NCBI RefSeq assembly: GCF_000027225.1 | Contig: NC_013892.1 | Coordinates: 3,782,001 to 3,846,000 of the forward strand | Length of the DNA stretch: 64,000 nt | Direction of reading: 5' to 3' | DNA from: Xenorhabdus bovienii SS-2004 | GTDB taxonomy: Bacteria > Pseudomonadota > Gammaproteobacteria > Enterobacterales > Enterobacteriaceae | Shown here: piece by piece, positions 53,677-61,017 of the stretch | Numbering within the stretch: the first letter of the stretch is position 1 | Layout of the letters: every line of letters starts with the position of its first letter | The notes under the pieces: generated by a model | What the model was told of the DNA's origin: nothing | The model's input: only the letters and a program-made list of their open reading frames with translations | Database searches by the model: none | Translations under genes and position numbers: made by a program

Positions 53677-54015
53677 ATGACACAATTAACGTTGCTTGAA
53701 AGAAAGCGAAAGGCATTTATACATGCCAAATTGGACACATTACAAAAGAAGCACAGTTCTCACTCTGTAATAGTCAAAGTGGCAGAAATTAATTACCGAC
53801 TGGATTTAGACGAAGATGTATTAAATATAGCGTTAATTAGTCTCTTTGAGAAAAACGTAATTTTAAGTTTAAAAGGCAAACTTATAGCAGAGGACGCTCT
53901 CGTAAATTCATATGACAGCTTTTATACCAAGAACGGAGATCTAACCGCAGAGGGTAATGAGTTTATGAAAGAGCTTCTAAAAATCATTGCACAAAAAATG
54001 GAACTGATGAAATGA
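53677..54015 (+). CDS. Hypothetical early phage protein
   Basis: 112 residues, basic N-terminus (MTQLTLLERKRKAFIHAKLDTLQKKH) then alternating acidic helices. Overlaps the next gene by 4 bp. 53598-53676 has no gene. Function unknown. Confidence 0.7.
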   Translation: MTQLTLLERKRKAFIHAKLDTLQKKHSSHSVIVKVAEINYRLDLDEDVLNIALISLFEKNVILSLKGKLIAEDALVNSYDSFYTKNGDLTAEGNEFMKELLKIIAQKMELMK

Positions 54016-54248
54016 AAAATGAAACTTATTTAGATTTTGCTGAAACAGCCATCCAGAAAGAGAAAGAAGAAAAGTATGACCTTGCCGCCACATATTGGAA
54101 AAGAGCTAAATATTTAGCCGCTGATCTTAAGCATCGACTATGGGCTCAATATAATCAAGAAAATAACGAAGAAAGACATCTATTACATCACAGTCACATC
54201 ACAGTATTAAGCAGGTACATGAATAAACAGGCGGCGAATAATGACTGA
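54012..54248 (+). CDS. ANR-family-like small regulator
   Basis: 78 residues. The pattern YLDFAETAIQKEKEEKYDLAATYWKRAKYLAADLKHRLWAQYNQE fits the ANR (AraC negative regulator) signature I remember: A-x-x-E-(R/K)-x-x-x-Y-x-x-AA-x-x-W-x-x-A. ANR proteins bind AraC/Rns-type or H-NS-like regulators and alter host gene expression. Overlaps neighbours on both sides. Confidence 0.65.
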   Translation: MKNETYLDFAETAIQKEKEEKYDLAATYWKRAKYLAADLKHRLWAQYNQENNEERHLLHHSHITVLSRYMNKQAANND

Positions 54249-54429
54249 ATATGAACAGGCAACAGAATCAGCGCAGAGTTTAGAACTAAAAGGCTTATTC
54301 CGTCGTGCTGCTGATAAATGGGGTGAGGCACTTTCATTATCCCGTAATAAAAAGCAAGAACAGGAATGTATCAAGAATAATTTACGATGTGTTCGAGAAG
54401 CAAAAATAACTATTAGGGAGGGGTTGTGA
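54241..54429 (+). CDS. PerC/ANR-like small regulator
   Basis: 62 residues. ESAQSLELKGLFRRAADKWGEALSLSRNKKQEQECIKNNLRCVREA fits the PerC family core (A-x-x-LE-x-KGL-(Y/W/F)-RRAA-x-(R/K)-W). It directly follows the ANR-like gene, making a tandem regulator pair. Phage-encoded PerC homologues are known to influence host gene expression (family knowledge). Confidence 0.65.
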   Translation: MTEYEQATESAQSLELKGLFRRAADKWGEALSLSRNKKQEQECIKNNLRCVREAKITIREGL

Positions 54430-54920
54430 TGAGCAATGCAGAAATGACACCAAAAGAAGTTATCGAATATTTAAAAGAAAATAACAAAGGTTGCCCAGCT
54501 TGTCTTTTAGATGAAGAAAGAGCGATAACCAACTACCCGCCATTAACTGATGCGGAAAAAATGGAATGCGCAGAGTACATGGTGAAAAGACAAAGAACCC
54601 TTATTGCTAAGGAATATTTAGTTTCATGCTACGAACGGTTCGGTTTAAACACCAATGGGAACTTTATATTTATTCACGAAAACGGCGGCGTTGAATTAGA
54701 TGCCGAAGTTATTGAAACGCTGCTTATTCACCAAATCGAAAAAACGATTCTGGGGTTCAGACCCGATGAGAGATATATCGCTTTGTGGAGTTTCTATTTC
54801 AACATCGAGAAGAGCGAGAAAGAAAATAACTCCACATGGATGCGTGATTTTATCGATGGCGTATTTATCAACGGCATCAAGTTATTCGTCGCTGAACCGG
54901 CATCATTAACTGAACATTAA
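54429..54920 (+). CDS. Hypothetical early phage protein with zinc-like motif
   Basis: 163 residues from the ATG (a GTG one codon earlier is possible), with AGGGAGGGG upstream. N-terminal NNKGCPACLLDEERA has a CxxC pair but no second pair. The rest is helical (MVKRQRTLIAKEYLVSCYERFGLN). Not recognised. Confidence 0.7.
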   Translation: MSNAEMTPKEVIEYLKENNKGCPACLLDEERAITNYPPLTDAEKMECAEYMVKRQRTLIAKEYLVSCYERFGLNTNGNFIFIHENGGVELDAEVIETLLIHQIEKTILGFRPDERYIALWSFYFNIEKSEKENNSTWMRDFIDGVFINGIKLFVAEPASLTEH

Positions 54921-54930
54921 GAGACAGAAC

Positions 54931-55719
54931 ATGAGCAAGAAAAACGAATTAGTCACTATAGATTCAAACAAGCTGCCAGTGATCGAATGGCAAGGCGTTC
55001 GTGTTGTCACCACTGAAACATTAGCGGCTGGGTATGGTGCTAGTACAAAAAACATTCAAGACAATCTCTTGAACAACAAGTCACGGTTTATTGATGGCGT
55101 CCATTATTTCAAGCTTGAAGGGGATGAATTACGTCAGTTTAAGAAGGTACCCGATAACATCGGGTTGGTTAGTAAACATACAAGTCAGCAGATTCTATGG
55201 ACTGAAAAAGGCGCTGCCCGTATGTCGAAAATCGTTGATACCGATGAAGCATGGTCTTTCTTTGAAAAAATGGAGTCAGCTTACTTTCACCAACAAAAGC
55301 CAGCAACCAATCCCCCTGCCTTGCCCGGTGATTACATTGCAGCTCTGGAAGCATTGCTGACAACTGAAAAAGAAAAGGTCGTCATTACTCAAGAACGTGA
55401 TGAAGCTCGCCGCACCAAATCACAGATCAGTCGCAGTCGTGAGGCTCAGGCTCTCGGCAAACTCGGTGCTGCCACCCGCAAATGCAGAGAACTGGAAGAA
55501 CGTCTGGGCGAAAGCACCAAGCACGCAACGATTACAGCGGTACAGAACGCCACAGAAAAAAAATACCAGTATGCCCCACTCCGTAAATGGTGCCGTGAAA
55601 ACGACATCGAAGTTGTGAAGGTTCCCGACACCCGATACGGACATGTTAAGTCATGGCCTGCCGAATCATGGCTGGCTGTATACGGTATTGATCTCAAAAA
55701 ATTGTTTGGCAAGAAGTGA
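54931..55719 (+). CDS. ORF6N-domain phage protein (antirepressor-like)
   Basis: 262 residues. N-terminal ORF6N domain: LPVIEWQGVRVVTTETLAAGYGASTKNIQDNLLNNKSRFIDGVHYFKLEGDELRQFK and LWTEKGAARMSKIVDTDEAWSFFEKM. A coiled-coil linker follows, then a C-terminal domain (KYQYAPLRKWCRENDIEVVKVPDTRYGHVKSWPAESWLAVYGIDL). Such proteins act as antirepressors or DNA-binding early regulators. Confidence 0.85.
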   Translation: MSKKNELVTIDSNKLPVIEWQGVRVVTTETLAAGYGASTKNIQDNLLNNKSRFIDGVHYFKLEGDELRQFKKVPDNIGLVSKHTSQQILWTEKGAARMSKIVDTDEAWSFFEKMESAYFHQQKPATNPPALPGDYIAALEALLTTEKEKVVITQERDEARRTKSQISRSREAQALGKLGAATRKCRELEERLGESTKHATITAVQNATEKKYQYAPLRKWCRENDIEVVKVPDTRYGHVKSWPAESWLAVYGIDLKKLFGKK

Positions 55720-55729
55720 GGTGATGAAA

Positions 55730-55972
55730 ATGGAACAGACAAAACACATTGTGACCTATTTAGGTGATTACCCCTGCGGACATCGCCACACGCTGCGAAT
55801 TTATACGGAGGCTCATGATGCATTGGACGCTATCGAAAAATCACAGGCGGTATTTACCGATGATCGCCTGATATCAACCAACCATACCCTCTTCTCTGTT
55901 ATGCCGGAAGAATTCAATGAAAATACCATTGCTGGCATAGATCTGTGCCCAAACGCGGAGGTGAAATCATGA
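55730..55972 (+). CDS. Small hypothetical early protein
   Basis: 80 residues from MEQTKHIVTYLGDYPCGHRHTLRIY. The ATG at 55730 is chosen because GAGGTG lies 6 nt upstream; an ATG two codons earlier has no spacing. Soluble, unknown. Overlaps the clamp-like gene start. Confidence 0.7.
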   Translation: MEQTKHIVTYLGDYPCGHRHTLRIYTEAHDALDAIEKSQAVFTDDRLISTNHTLFSVMPEEFNENTIAGIDLCPNAEVKS

Positions 55973-56562
55973 TCATTGCTTCTGATTTGTTGCGCGCCGC
56001 TTTGGTCTGTGTGGCCAAAGGCGAAGATGCGGAAAAACGCCCCCAGTTATCGGGGGTGCACATTACCCGAAAACATCTTGAGGCAACTAACGGTCATGCA
56101 TTGGTACGCATGGAACTCACAGAGAACGTCATTAACTTTGATGATGATACTGACGTCGATCTGATTATCCGGTTCTGTGGCGACATTCCAGAACAGGCTT
56201 GCTTTACCGACATCCAGTTAGGGGACGAACCAAAAGCCTTTCATTTGGGGGAAGATGAAGTGGCCTTTAGCCTTACTCGTCTGGAGATAATTAATGGACG
56301 CTTCCCTGATTTAGACAAAGCCATCCCGACCGAGAAACAGAATGTGATCCCGTACTTTGGTGCTAAGTATCTGGCCTACCCATATTTGATGTTTGGTAGG
56401 GGCGCGGTACTCATGGAACCCTCGGGCATGGAAGCCGCTTGTCGATTCCGGTTTGGCGCTTTCACAAACAAGCTTTACGGCAACCCTGTTTTTATCGTTC
56501 TGCCACTTTATAAAGACGCTTTCGAAGCTGCCGAGCAAAGGGTAAGAGAGTTGAAGCTATGA
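55969..56562 (+). CDS. Beta sliding-clamp-like phage protein (two-domain size)
   Basis: 197 residues from MIIASDLLRAALVCVAKGEDAEKRPQLSGVHI, with GGAGGTGAA upstream. HLEATNGHALVRME matches the beta-clamp LRTVATDGHRLAV motif, and FSLTRLEIINGRFPDLDKAIP matches FTSKLVDGRFPDYRRVLP of DnaN domain 2. The end, PVFIVLPLY, parallels the YVVMPMRL end of domain 3. It thus looks like domains 2 and 3 of DnaN (366 residues in E. coli). It could be a minimal clamp, a clamp-loader decoy or an inhibitor of host Pol III; function is inference. Confidence 0.68.
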   Translation: MIIASDLLRAALVCVAKGEDAEKRPQLSGVHITRKHLEATNGHALVRMELTENVINFDDDTDVDLIIRFCGDIPEQACFTDIQLGDEPKAFHLGEDEVAFSLTRLEIINGRFPDLDKAIPTEKQNVIPYFGAKYLAYPYLMFGRGAVLMEPSGMEAACRFRFGAFTNKLYGNPVFIVLPLYKDAFEAAEQRVRELKL

Positions 56563-56786
56563 AAATCGAATATCAGGACAAGGGCAGCACAGCGCAAATA
56601 GTCATTTCCAGTTTCATTACAGAACGCCGAAAACACAACCGTTGTGTTGATGCTGCCCTGTTAGCCACACCTGTTCGGGCTTCTTCTTCCAGTGTGTTTT
56701 TCAGAAGAACGGTTATCACAGGCAAATCCAATCACATGATGCGCGCTTACAAAATCCTTTGCAAGGAGGCGGACAGTGACAGATAA
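56559..56786 (+). CDS. Small hypothetical early protein
   Basis: 75 residues (MKIEYQDKGSTAQIVISSFITERRKHNRCVDAALLATPVRASSSSVFFRRTV). Small basic ORF of the type found in lambdoid early operons. Overlaps neighbours by 4 and 11 bp. Not recognised. Confidence 0.62.
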   Translation: MKIEYQDKGSTAQIVISSFITERRKHNRCVDAALLATPVRASSSSVFFRRTVITGKSNHMMRAYKILCKEADSDR

Positions 56787-57000
56787 GCAGTGCCAGATGG
56801 CAGACATTAACGATGTGCTTGTTAAGGCCACGTTCCACATCGACGACGGCAGGGATCATACGGATCAGATTATCCACCGCCTCAGACAGAACTTTTACAT
56901 TCATGAGGGCGATTGCCCTCCCTTGCCACCAGCGCCAAAAGTGGCAGAAGTGAAATTAACACCGGTGAAGAAAGCGGGTAATAAGCGAGGTAAAGAATAA
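56776..57000 (+). CDS. Small hypothetical early protein
   Basis: 74 residues: acidic N-terminal domain (NDVLVKATFHIDDGRDHTDQIIHRLRQNFYI), Pro-rich linker (DCPPLPPAPK) and basic tail (KKAGNKRGKE). Probably nucleic-acid associated; unknown. Overlaps the KilA-N start by 1 bp. Confidence 0.65.
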   Translation: MTDKQCQMADINDVLVKATFHIDDGRDHTDQIIHRLRQNFYIHEGDCPPLPPAPKVAEVKLTPVKKAGNKRGKE

Positions 57001-57593
57001 TGAAAGGCAAATTACTTCCTGTGGTTGTTGGTGTTGAAATTCCCCTTGATGAATTCGGGCGCTACAACCTGAACACATTACATAAGGCCAGTGGAGAGGG
57101 TGAAGAAAAAGCACCAAACAGATGGCTGAGAACCAAGTACGCAAAAGAGCTTATTGCAGAATTGGAGGCTAAGTTACTGAAAAGTATTCAAACGCCAGAT
57201 TTGGCGCTTGCTCAAAAAGCAGTCGATTCTGCTCACGGCGGCACATCGCCGGGCACTTACGCCCATGAGTTGATAGCGGTTTCTTACGCGGGATGGATTC
57301 GACCGGATTTCCAGCTTGATGTGAACCAGGCATTTATCGATTTCAAATCGGGAAATTCAGGTATCGGCATTAATGCCCTGCCGTCTCTCGATCACATGGT
57401 TGGACGATTTGATGAATTACGCCACCAGCTAGCAAAAGATGAGAAGAACGAAGCTGAGTTGCTTTCTGTGTGCAGCCAAATCATGAACGCTCGCAAAAAG
57501 ACCAAAGGTAAGCGCCATAAGATGATTAGTGCACTGAAAGAGGCGGGACAAATGGCTATCTTTGATGATGAAAACAGCGGAGAAGAGTCATGA
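57000..57593 (+). CDS. KilA-N domain protein
   Basis: 197 residues. KilA-N core: IPLDEFGRYNLNTLHKASGEGEEKAPNRWLRTKYAKELIAEL... PGTYAHELIAVSYAGWIRPDFQLDVNQAFIDF (about 13-120). The C-terminal part is helical and basic (ARKKTKGKRHKMISALKEAGQ). KilA-N proteins are phage DNA-binding or antirepressor factors. The second such regulator in this operon. Confidence 0.88.
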   Translation: MKGKLLPVVVGVEIPLDEFGRYNLNTLHKASGEGEEKAPNRWLRTKYAKELIAELEAKLLKSIQTPDLALAQKAVDSAHGGTSPGTYAHELIAVSYAGWIRPDFQLDVNQAFIDFKSGNSGIGINALPSLDHMVGRFDELRHQLAKDEKNEAELLSVCSQIMNARKKTKGKRHKMISALKEAGQMAIFDDENSGEES

Positions 57594-57907
57594 TCAATAA
57601 CTCATTCCACCTGACTCAAATCATCGCCTCGGTCTGGGGCGATCCTTCTGATATCACCGATGCAATCTGGCAGGCAGGATACCGTAAGCCAGAACGGGGA
57701 GAAAAGGAAATTGCCGCACTCACTATAGACATTATGGAAGGAGTGCCCGACATAGTGCCCTACAACTTAAGACCAAAAAATTTGGACGACATTCTTAGTT
57801 GGGAACTGAACGACATCATATTTGATGCGACATGGAGTGATAAGGTGACACCTGCGGGAGTGGCTAAAATAATTCTGGAGAACGGCTATCAGAAAGGAGG
57901 GGAATAG
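57590..57907 (+). CDS. Hypothetical early phage protein
   Basis: 105 residues (HLTQIIASVWGDPSDITDAIWQAGYRKPERGEKEIAALTIDIMEGVPDIVPYNLRPKNLDDILSWELND), acidic, two similar halves around 'IIxxVW...A' and 'IIFDATWSDKVTPAGVAKIILENGY'. It may be an internal duplication. Coupled to neighbours. Not recognised. Confidence 0.7.
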   Translation: MINNSFHLTQIIASVWGDPSDITDAIWQAGYRKPERGEKEIAALTIDIMEGVPDIVPYNLRPKNLDDILSWELNDIIFDATWSDKVTPAGVAKIILENGYQKGGE

Positions 57908-57912
57908 TGAAG

Positions 57913-58176
57913 ATGAATACAGCCTTTTTGTTAATGGCAGAGTTTGAGACTTCACAAATTCCGCTGTCAGATATAGCGGAAAGATATTTCAAGATGAGTC
58001 CCGGAACAGCCGAACGCAAGGCAAACGAAGGAAAGCTGGGTATCCCTACATATAAGTTAAACGACAGCCAGAAGTCACCGAGAATCGTTCATGTGAATGA
58101 TCTTGCTGCATACATTGATAAACAAAGAGAGCAAGCCTCAAAAGAACTGGAGAGGATACAGTTTAAAAGAAAATGA
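57913..58176 (+). CDS. PrtN-family pyocin-activator-like protein
   Basis: 87 residues from MNTAFLLMAEFETSQIPLSDIAERYFKMSPGTAERKANEGKLG; a GTG two codons earlier is possible. Matches the PrtN family (MNTAFLLMA start, IPL..., PRIVHVNDLAAYIDKQREQA end) with a winged-HTH/excisionase-like fold. Last gene before attR, where phages usually keep the excision directionality factor, so it may be Xis or an activator of int. AGGAGGGG upstream. Confidence 0.83.
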   Translation: MNTAFLLMAEFETSQIPLSDIAERYFKMSPGTAERKANEGKLGIPTYKLNDSQKSPRIVHVNDLAAYIDKQREQASKELERIQFKRK

Positions 58177-58198
58177 ACTAACAAAACCCGTCAAAAAC

Positions 58199-58237
58199 TA
58201 TCCGGGTGCTGCTATCAAGGCACCCCAATAGCACCCC
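58199..58237 (+). promoter_or_regulatory. Putative integrase arm sites and hairpin near attR
   Basis: GGCACCCC at 58219 and GCACCCC at 58231, 38-56 bp inside the attR core, in the same orientation as the GGCACCCC near attL (16099). A hairpin (GGGTGC/GCACCC, 58204-58225) overlaps them and could also terminate the early operon. Confidence 0.4.
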
Positions 58238-58266
58238 TAAACCGCATAACTAGTTGATTTATATTA

Positions 58267-58338
58267 TTAGTAAATCCAATCTAACATGGGGGCAACGGAG
58301 AAACGGTTGAGAGAGAATTCAGCCTCTTTTTTGCTCAC
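58267..58338 (-). pseudogene. dusA: Displaced 5' end of dusA (at attR)
   Basis: 24-codon minus-strand frame: start GTG, MSKKEAEFSLN then [10 protein letters not shown], then IY and stop. The [10 protein letters not shown] part is the att core. Before integration of the present prophage this start was joined to the dusA body now at 15029-15988. The prophage has replaced it with its own 26-codon start. Confidence 0.87.
58275..58305 (+). other. Prophage attachment site, right (attR core)
   Basis: 31 bp identical to 15958-15988. It bounds the prophage at about 42.3 kb from attL. The PrtN-like gene is the last intact phage gene on the left side of it. Confidence 0.95.
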
Positions 58339-58475
58339 ATGTTTAGTTGTATCAGTATTTTCAATTTTTTTATTTTGCTGCATTTTTGTACTTTCAAGGC
58401 GATATTTTCATTCTCTGAATCCCTTGCCGCTCCCTCATTTATAAGGAAGCTGATACAGAGAATAGGGGGAAATTT

Positions 58476-58622
58476 ATGGTCTACTATAGCACAGAGAAGT
58501 TCCAGAGGGCGGACAGGAATCCATACAAGCTAAACAAAAAAACTCATTCAAACAGTAAGGAGTACTCTATGAATATCATGACATATAAAGTTTATGCCGC
58601 CAAAATTGAATACAGCGATTAA
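58476..58622 (+). pseudogene. Integrase N-terminal scrap fused to a HicB-like scrap
   Basis: One 48-codon frame. Residues 1-14 (MVYYSTEKFQRADR) match the start of the prophage integrase (MAYYSIEKRPRADG). From 58569 the frame restarts as MNIMTYKVYAAKIEYSD with its own AAGGAG site, matching the N-terminus of HicB antitoxins, then stops. Both are truncated. The integrase scrap begins 138 bp from the displaced dusA start, the same divergent layout as at attL, so it is the stump of an earlier dusA-integrated element. Confidence 0.75.
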
Positions 58623-58895
58623 GGTCAATAATTAGTTAATAACACAAAGAAAATATCAATTATGTAATTAATAAAATCCGATATACTGTAAATAAAAACA
58701 GTATTGATAATGATTAACCTTATACTTTATCATTATCATCTTTAATGCACAGGGAAGATTATTTATTACTCTAAAGAGAAGAAAAAAGTAAACCTTTCAC
58801 AAATAACATCCAAAAATAGAAATTACCGTTTGTGATTATTTTAAAAAATAGTTATTAAACTTAAAAAATATAATGATAATAAATAAGGGAACTCA
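58623..58895. other. AT-rich debris
   Basis: 273 bp, very AT-rich, no gene, RNA or repeat that I can support. Presumably the decayed remainder of the older element or the promoter of the next gene. Confidence 0.4.
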
Positions 58896-59303
58896 ATGGA
58901 CATATCTAAATATTCTGAAAAATGGCAAGAACGTTTTAAGTTTTTTGAAAAAAATTGAGCTCCATCTACACAAGAGCATAGAGAAGCATTTAGAAAAACA
59001 CCTTTTTTAAAACGTATTAAAATAAACATGAACTTTATTGCATTATTTTTCGGAATTTTCTATTACCTAATCATTGGATTATGGAAAAAAGGATTAACTT
59101 TATTAGGCCTTAACATTGCTGTATTTTCAATCATAGTAATTTTCTCAATAATATCAGGTATTGATATATCAGATAGTATTTTAAATGTAATGGGAGGAGC
59201 TTTTTCTCTCTTAAATGGGTATCTAGCAAATTATGCTTATTATCTAAAAGAAATAAAAGGCGATGATGGCTGGAATCCCTTTAAAGGCATTTTCACTAAA
59301 TAA
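58896..59303 (+). pseudogene. DUF2628 membrane protein gene with an in-frame TGA
   Basis: Begins MDISKYSEKWQERFKFFEKN, then TGA (58956-58958), and continues in frame APSTQEHREAFRKTPFLKRIKINMNFIALFFGIFYYLIIGLWKKGLTLLGLN... to 59303. In relatives the stop position is Gly (KNGAPS), so a GGA to TGA change explains it. Three hydrophobic segments follow. A 91-residue product from the internal ATG (59028) is possible but would lack the conserved N-terminal region. Confidence 0.78.
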
Positions 59304-59606
59304 CAATTGCCTTAATTTCCCTTACAAAATAGCGGTTTCTTTTAAGAAACTGCTATTATCTCCATACATGCCTTTTTTCTACCGCCAAAGAATTAAAATT
59401 TTGTTTTCAGCATATTTTATCGTTCTTATCAACGGATTAATTTTTATTTTTATCCTGAATAGCCACCACCATTAAACAAAGTATGACATAACATCAGGAT
59501 AGTTAATCACCTTTTCACCGACTCGTTTAGCCATCAGCACCGTAACCGTCTGCTTGGATCCCACTTCCAGACTGAAAAACATGATAATATTACAACTATT
59601 GGCATC
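59304..59606. other. Intergenic region before zur, with a minor minus-strand ORF
   Basis: AT-rich. On the minus strand 59472-59582 is open for 36 codons (MFFSLEVGSKQTVTVLMAKRVGEKVINYPD...) and could be a gene remnant; not recognised. The zur promoter should lie near the end of the stretch. I see no certain Zur box. Confidence 0.35.
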
Positions 59607-59627
59607 ATGCTGAGTGTGAAAGGTGTA

Positions 59628-60140
59628 ATGAAAACTATCAATCCAAAAAAGTTACTGACACAGGCTGAGACAATCTGCCTGTCACGAGGAGTTCGTTTAA
59701 CACCTCAACGACTTGAAATTCTGCGTTTAATTTCAACGCAGCCAAGCGCAATAAGCGCTTATGATTTATTGGATCTGCTACGTGAAGTCGAGCCACAGGC
59801 AAAACCGCCAACGGTCTATCGTGGGCTGGAATTTTTGCTTGAACAGGGTTTTGTCCACAAAATAGAATCCACAAATAGTTATGTGATTTGCCATCATTTT
59901 GAGGAACCCAGCCATACGTCAGCCATGTTTATCTGTGAGAATTGTGGTTCCGTTACCGAACGGGATGCCAAGAATATTGAATCCGCTATTCAGCAGTTAG
60001 TTCAAGGAGTGGGGTTTCATTTACGTCACAGCGTGATTGAAGTCCACGGTTTGTGTTCCCCTTGCCATGAAATCGATTCCTGTACAGAACGCGATACATG
60101 TCAGCATAATCACAAAACTGAAGAGAATAAAAAGAAATAA
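59628..60140 (+). CDS. zur: Zinc uptake regulator Zur (Fur family)
   Basis: 170 residues from MKTINPKKLLTQAETICLSRG with AAAGGTG upstream. Winged-helix domain (VRLTPQRLEILRLISTQPSAISAYDLLDLLREVEPQAKPPTVYRGLEFLLEQGFVHKIESTNSYVICHH) and C-terminal zinc/dimerisation domain (MFICENCG; CSPCHEIDSC; a Cys/His tail TCQHNH). Represses zinc import genes when zinc is plentiful. Same neighbourhood (dusA, lexA) as in E. coli, apart from the prophage. Confidence 0.96.
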   Translation: MKTINPKKLLTQAETICLSRGVRLTPQRLEILRLISTQPSAISAYDLLDLLREVEPQAKPPTVYRGLEFLLEQGFVHKIESTNSYVICHHFEEPSHTSAMFICENCGSVTERDAKNIESAIQQLVQGVGFHLRHSVIEVHGLCSPCHEIDSCTERDTCQHNHKTEENKKK

Positions 60141-60284
60141 GGCAAAATAACCTTAAGTTTGATTGAGGCGGTCATGGCCGATAAACACATTTATTTTCAA
60201 GCTTCCGTAAAACTTTTATTGAACGGGTACTACGAAAAAAATGACCGCCCCAGAATGGCAAAGTGCAATTATCCGCTTTTACAA

Positions 60285-60899
60285 TCAGATCCAATCCCCG
60301 TTACGAATAATACCAACTGCCAATCCTTCAATGGTAAAACTCTGCTCACATAAATCCACAACGATAGGCTCGAATTCTGGGTTTTCAGCAATCAGCTCAA
60401 TTTTGTTTCCTACTTGTTTGAAACGTTTGACTGTCACTTCATCTTCAATTCGCGCCACAATGATTTGGCCATTATGAACATCCTGTGTTTTATGCACAGC
60501 AAGTAAATCCCCATCCATAATGCCGATGTCCTTCATGGACATTCCGCTGACACGCAACAGAAAATCAGCATTTGGTTTGAATAATGCAGGATCAACTTTG
60601 TAATGACTCTCGATATGTTCCTGAGCCAGCAATGGTTCGCCAGCAGCAACACGACCGATCAGCGGTAATCCCGCTGCCCCTTCTTCTTCAAGAAGCAAAC
60701 GGAGACCTCTGGATGCACCAGAGATAATCTCTATCACCCCTTTACGCGCCAATGCTTTTAAATGCTCTTCTGCCGCGTTAGGTGAACGAAAACCAAGACG
60801 TGCTGCGATTTCAGCACGTGTTGGTGGCATACCCGTTTGCGAAATATGGTCACGCACCAAGTTATAAACTTGCTGCTGTCTGGCAGTTAATGCTTTCAT
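60285..60899 (-). CDS. lexA: LexA repressor
   Basis: 204 residues. N-terminal wHTH ([58 protein letters not shown]), Ala-Gly cleavage site in [13 protein letters not shown], and the S24 dyad with serine in [15 protein letters not shown] and lysine in EVTVKRFK. RecA-stimulated autocleavage induces SOS genes. Two LexA boxes lie just upstream, giving autoregulation. It should also affect the prophage indirectly through RecA. Confidence 0.98.
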   Translation of the reverse strand: MKALTARQQQVYNLVRDHISQTGMPPTRAEIAARLGFRSPNAAEEHLKALARKGVIEIISGASRGLRLLLEEEGAAGLPLIGRVAAGEPLLAQEHIESHYKVDPALFKPNADFLLRVSGMSMKDIGIMDGDLLAVHKTQDVHNGQIIVARIEDEVTVKRFKQVGNKIELIAENPEFEPIVVDLCEQSFTIEGLAVGIIRNGDWI

Positions 60900-60907
60900 T
60901 TCGCCCC

Positions 60908-60944
60908 CTGTTTGTTTATACAGTCCGCCTGTGAGTATATACAG
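60908..60944 (-). promoter_or_regulatory. Two LexA (SOS) boxes upstream of lexA
   Basis: Minus-strand CTGTATAAACAAACAG (60908-60923) and CTGTATATACTCACAG (60929-60944), 8 and 29 bp upstream of the lexA ATG. Both fit the CTGT-N8-ACAG consensus; the double box matches E. coli lexA. Confidence 0.95.
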
Positions 60945-61017
60945 GTAAATTCGAATTGGGAACCTGCCAGCCCATAAAAGCCGCTAAATAACGTGTATTG
61001 ACGAAAATCATGTCATA

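Noticed and set aside
58956..58958. Selenocysteine readthrough of the TGA in the DUF2628 gene
   Set aside because: The position is Gly in relatives as I recall, not Cys/Sec, and no SECIS-like hairpin follows; a nonsense mutation is simpler.
60159..60353. 64-codon plus-strand frame between zur and lexA
   Set aside because: It runs into the lexA coding region on the other strand, has no recognisable family and a poor ribosome site; treated as chance.
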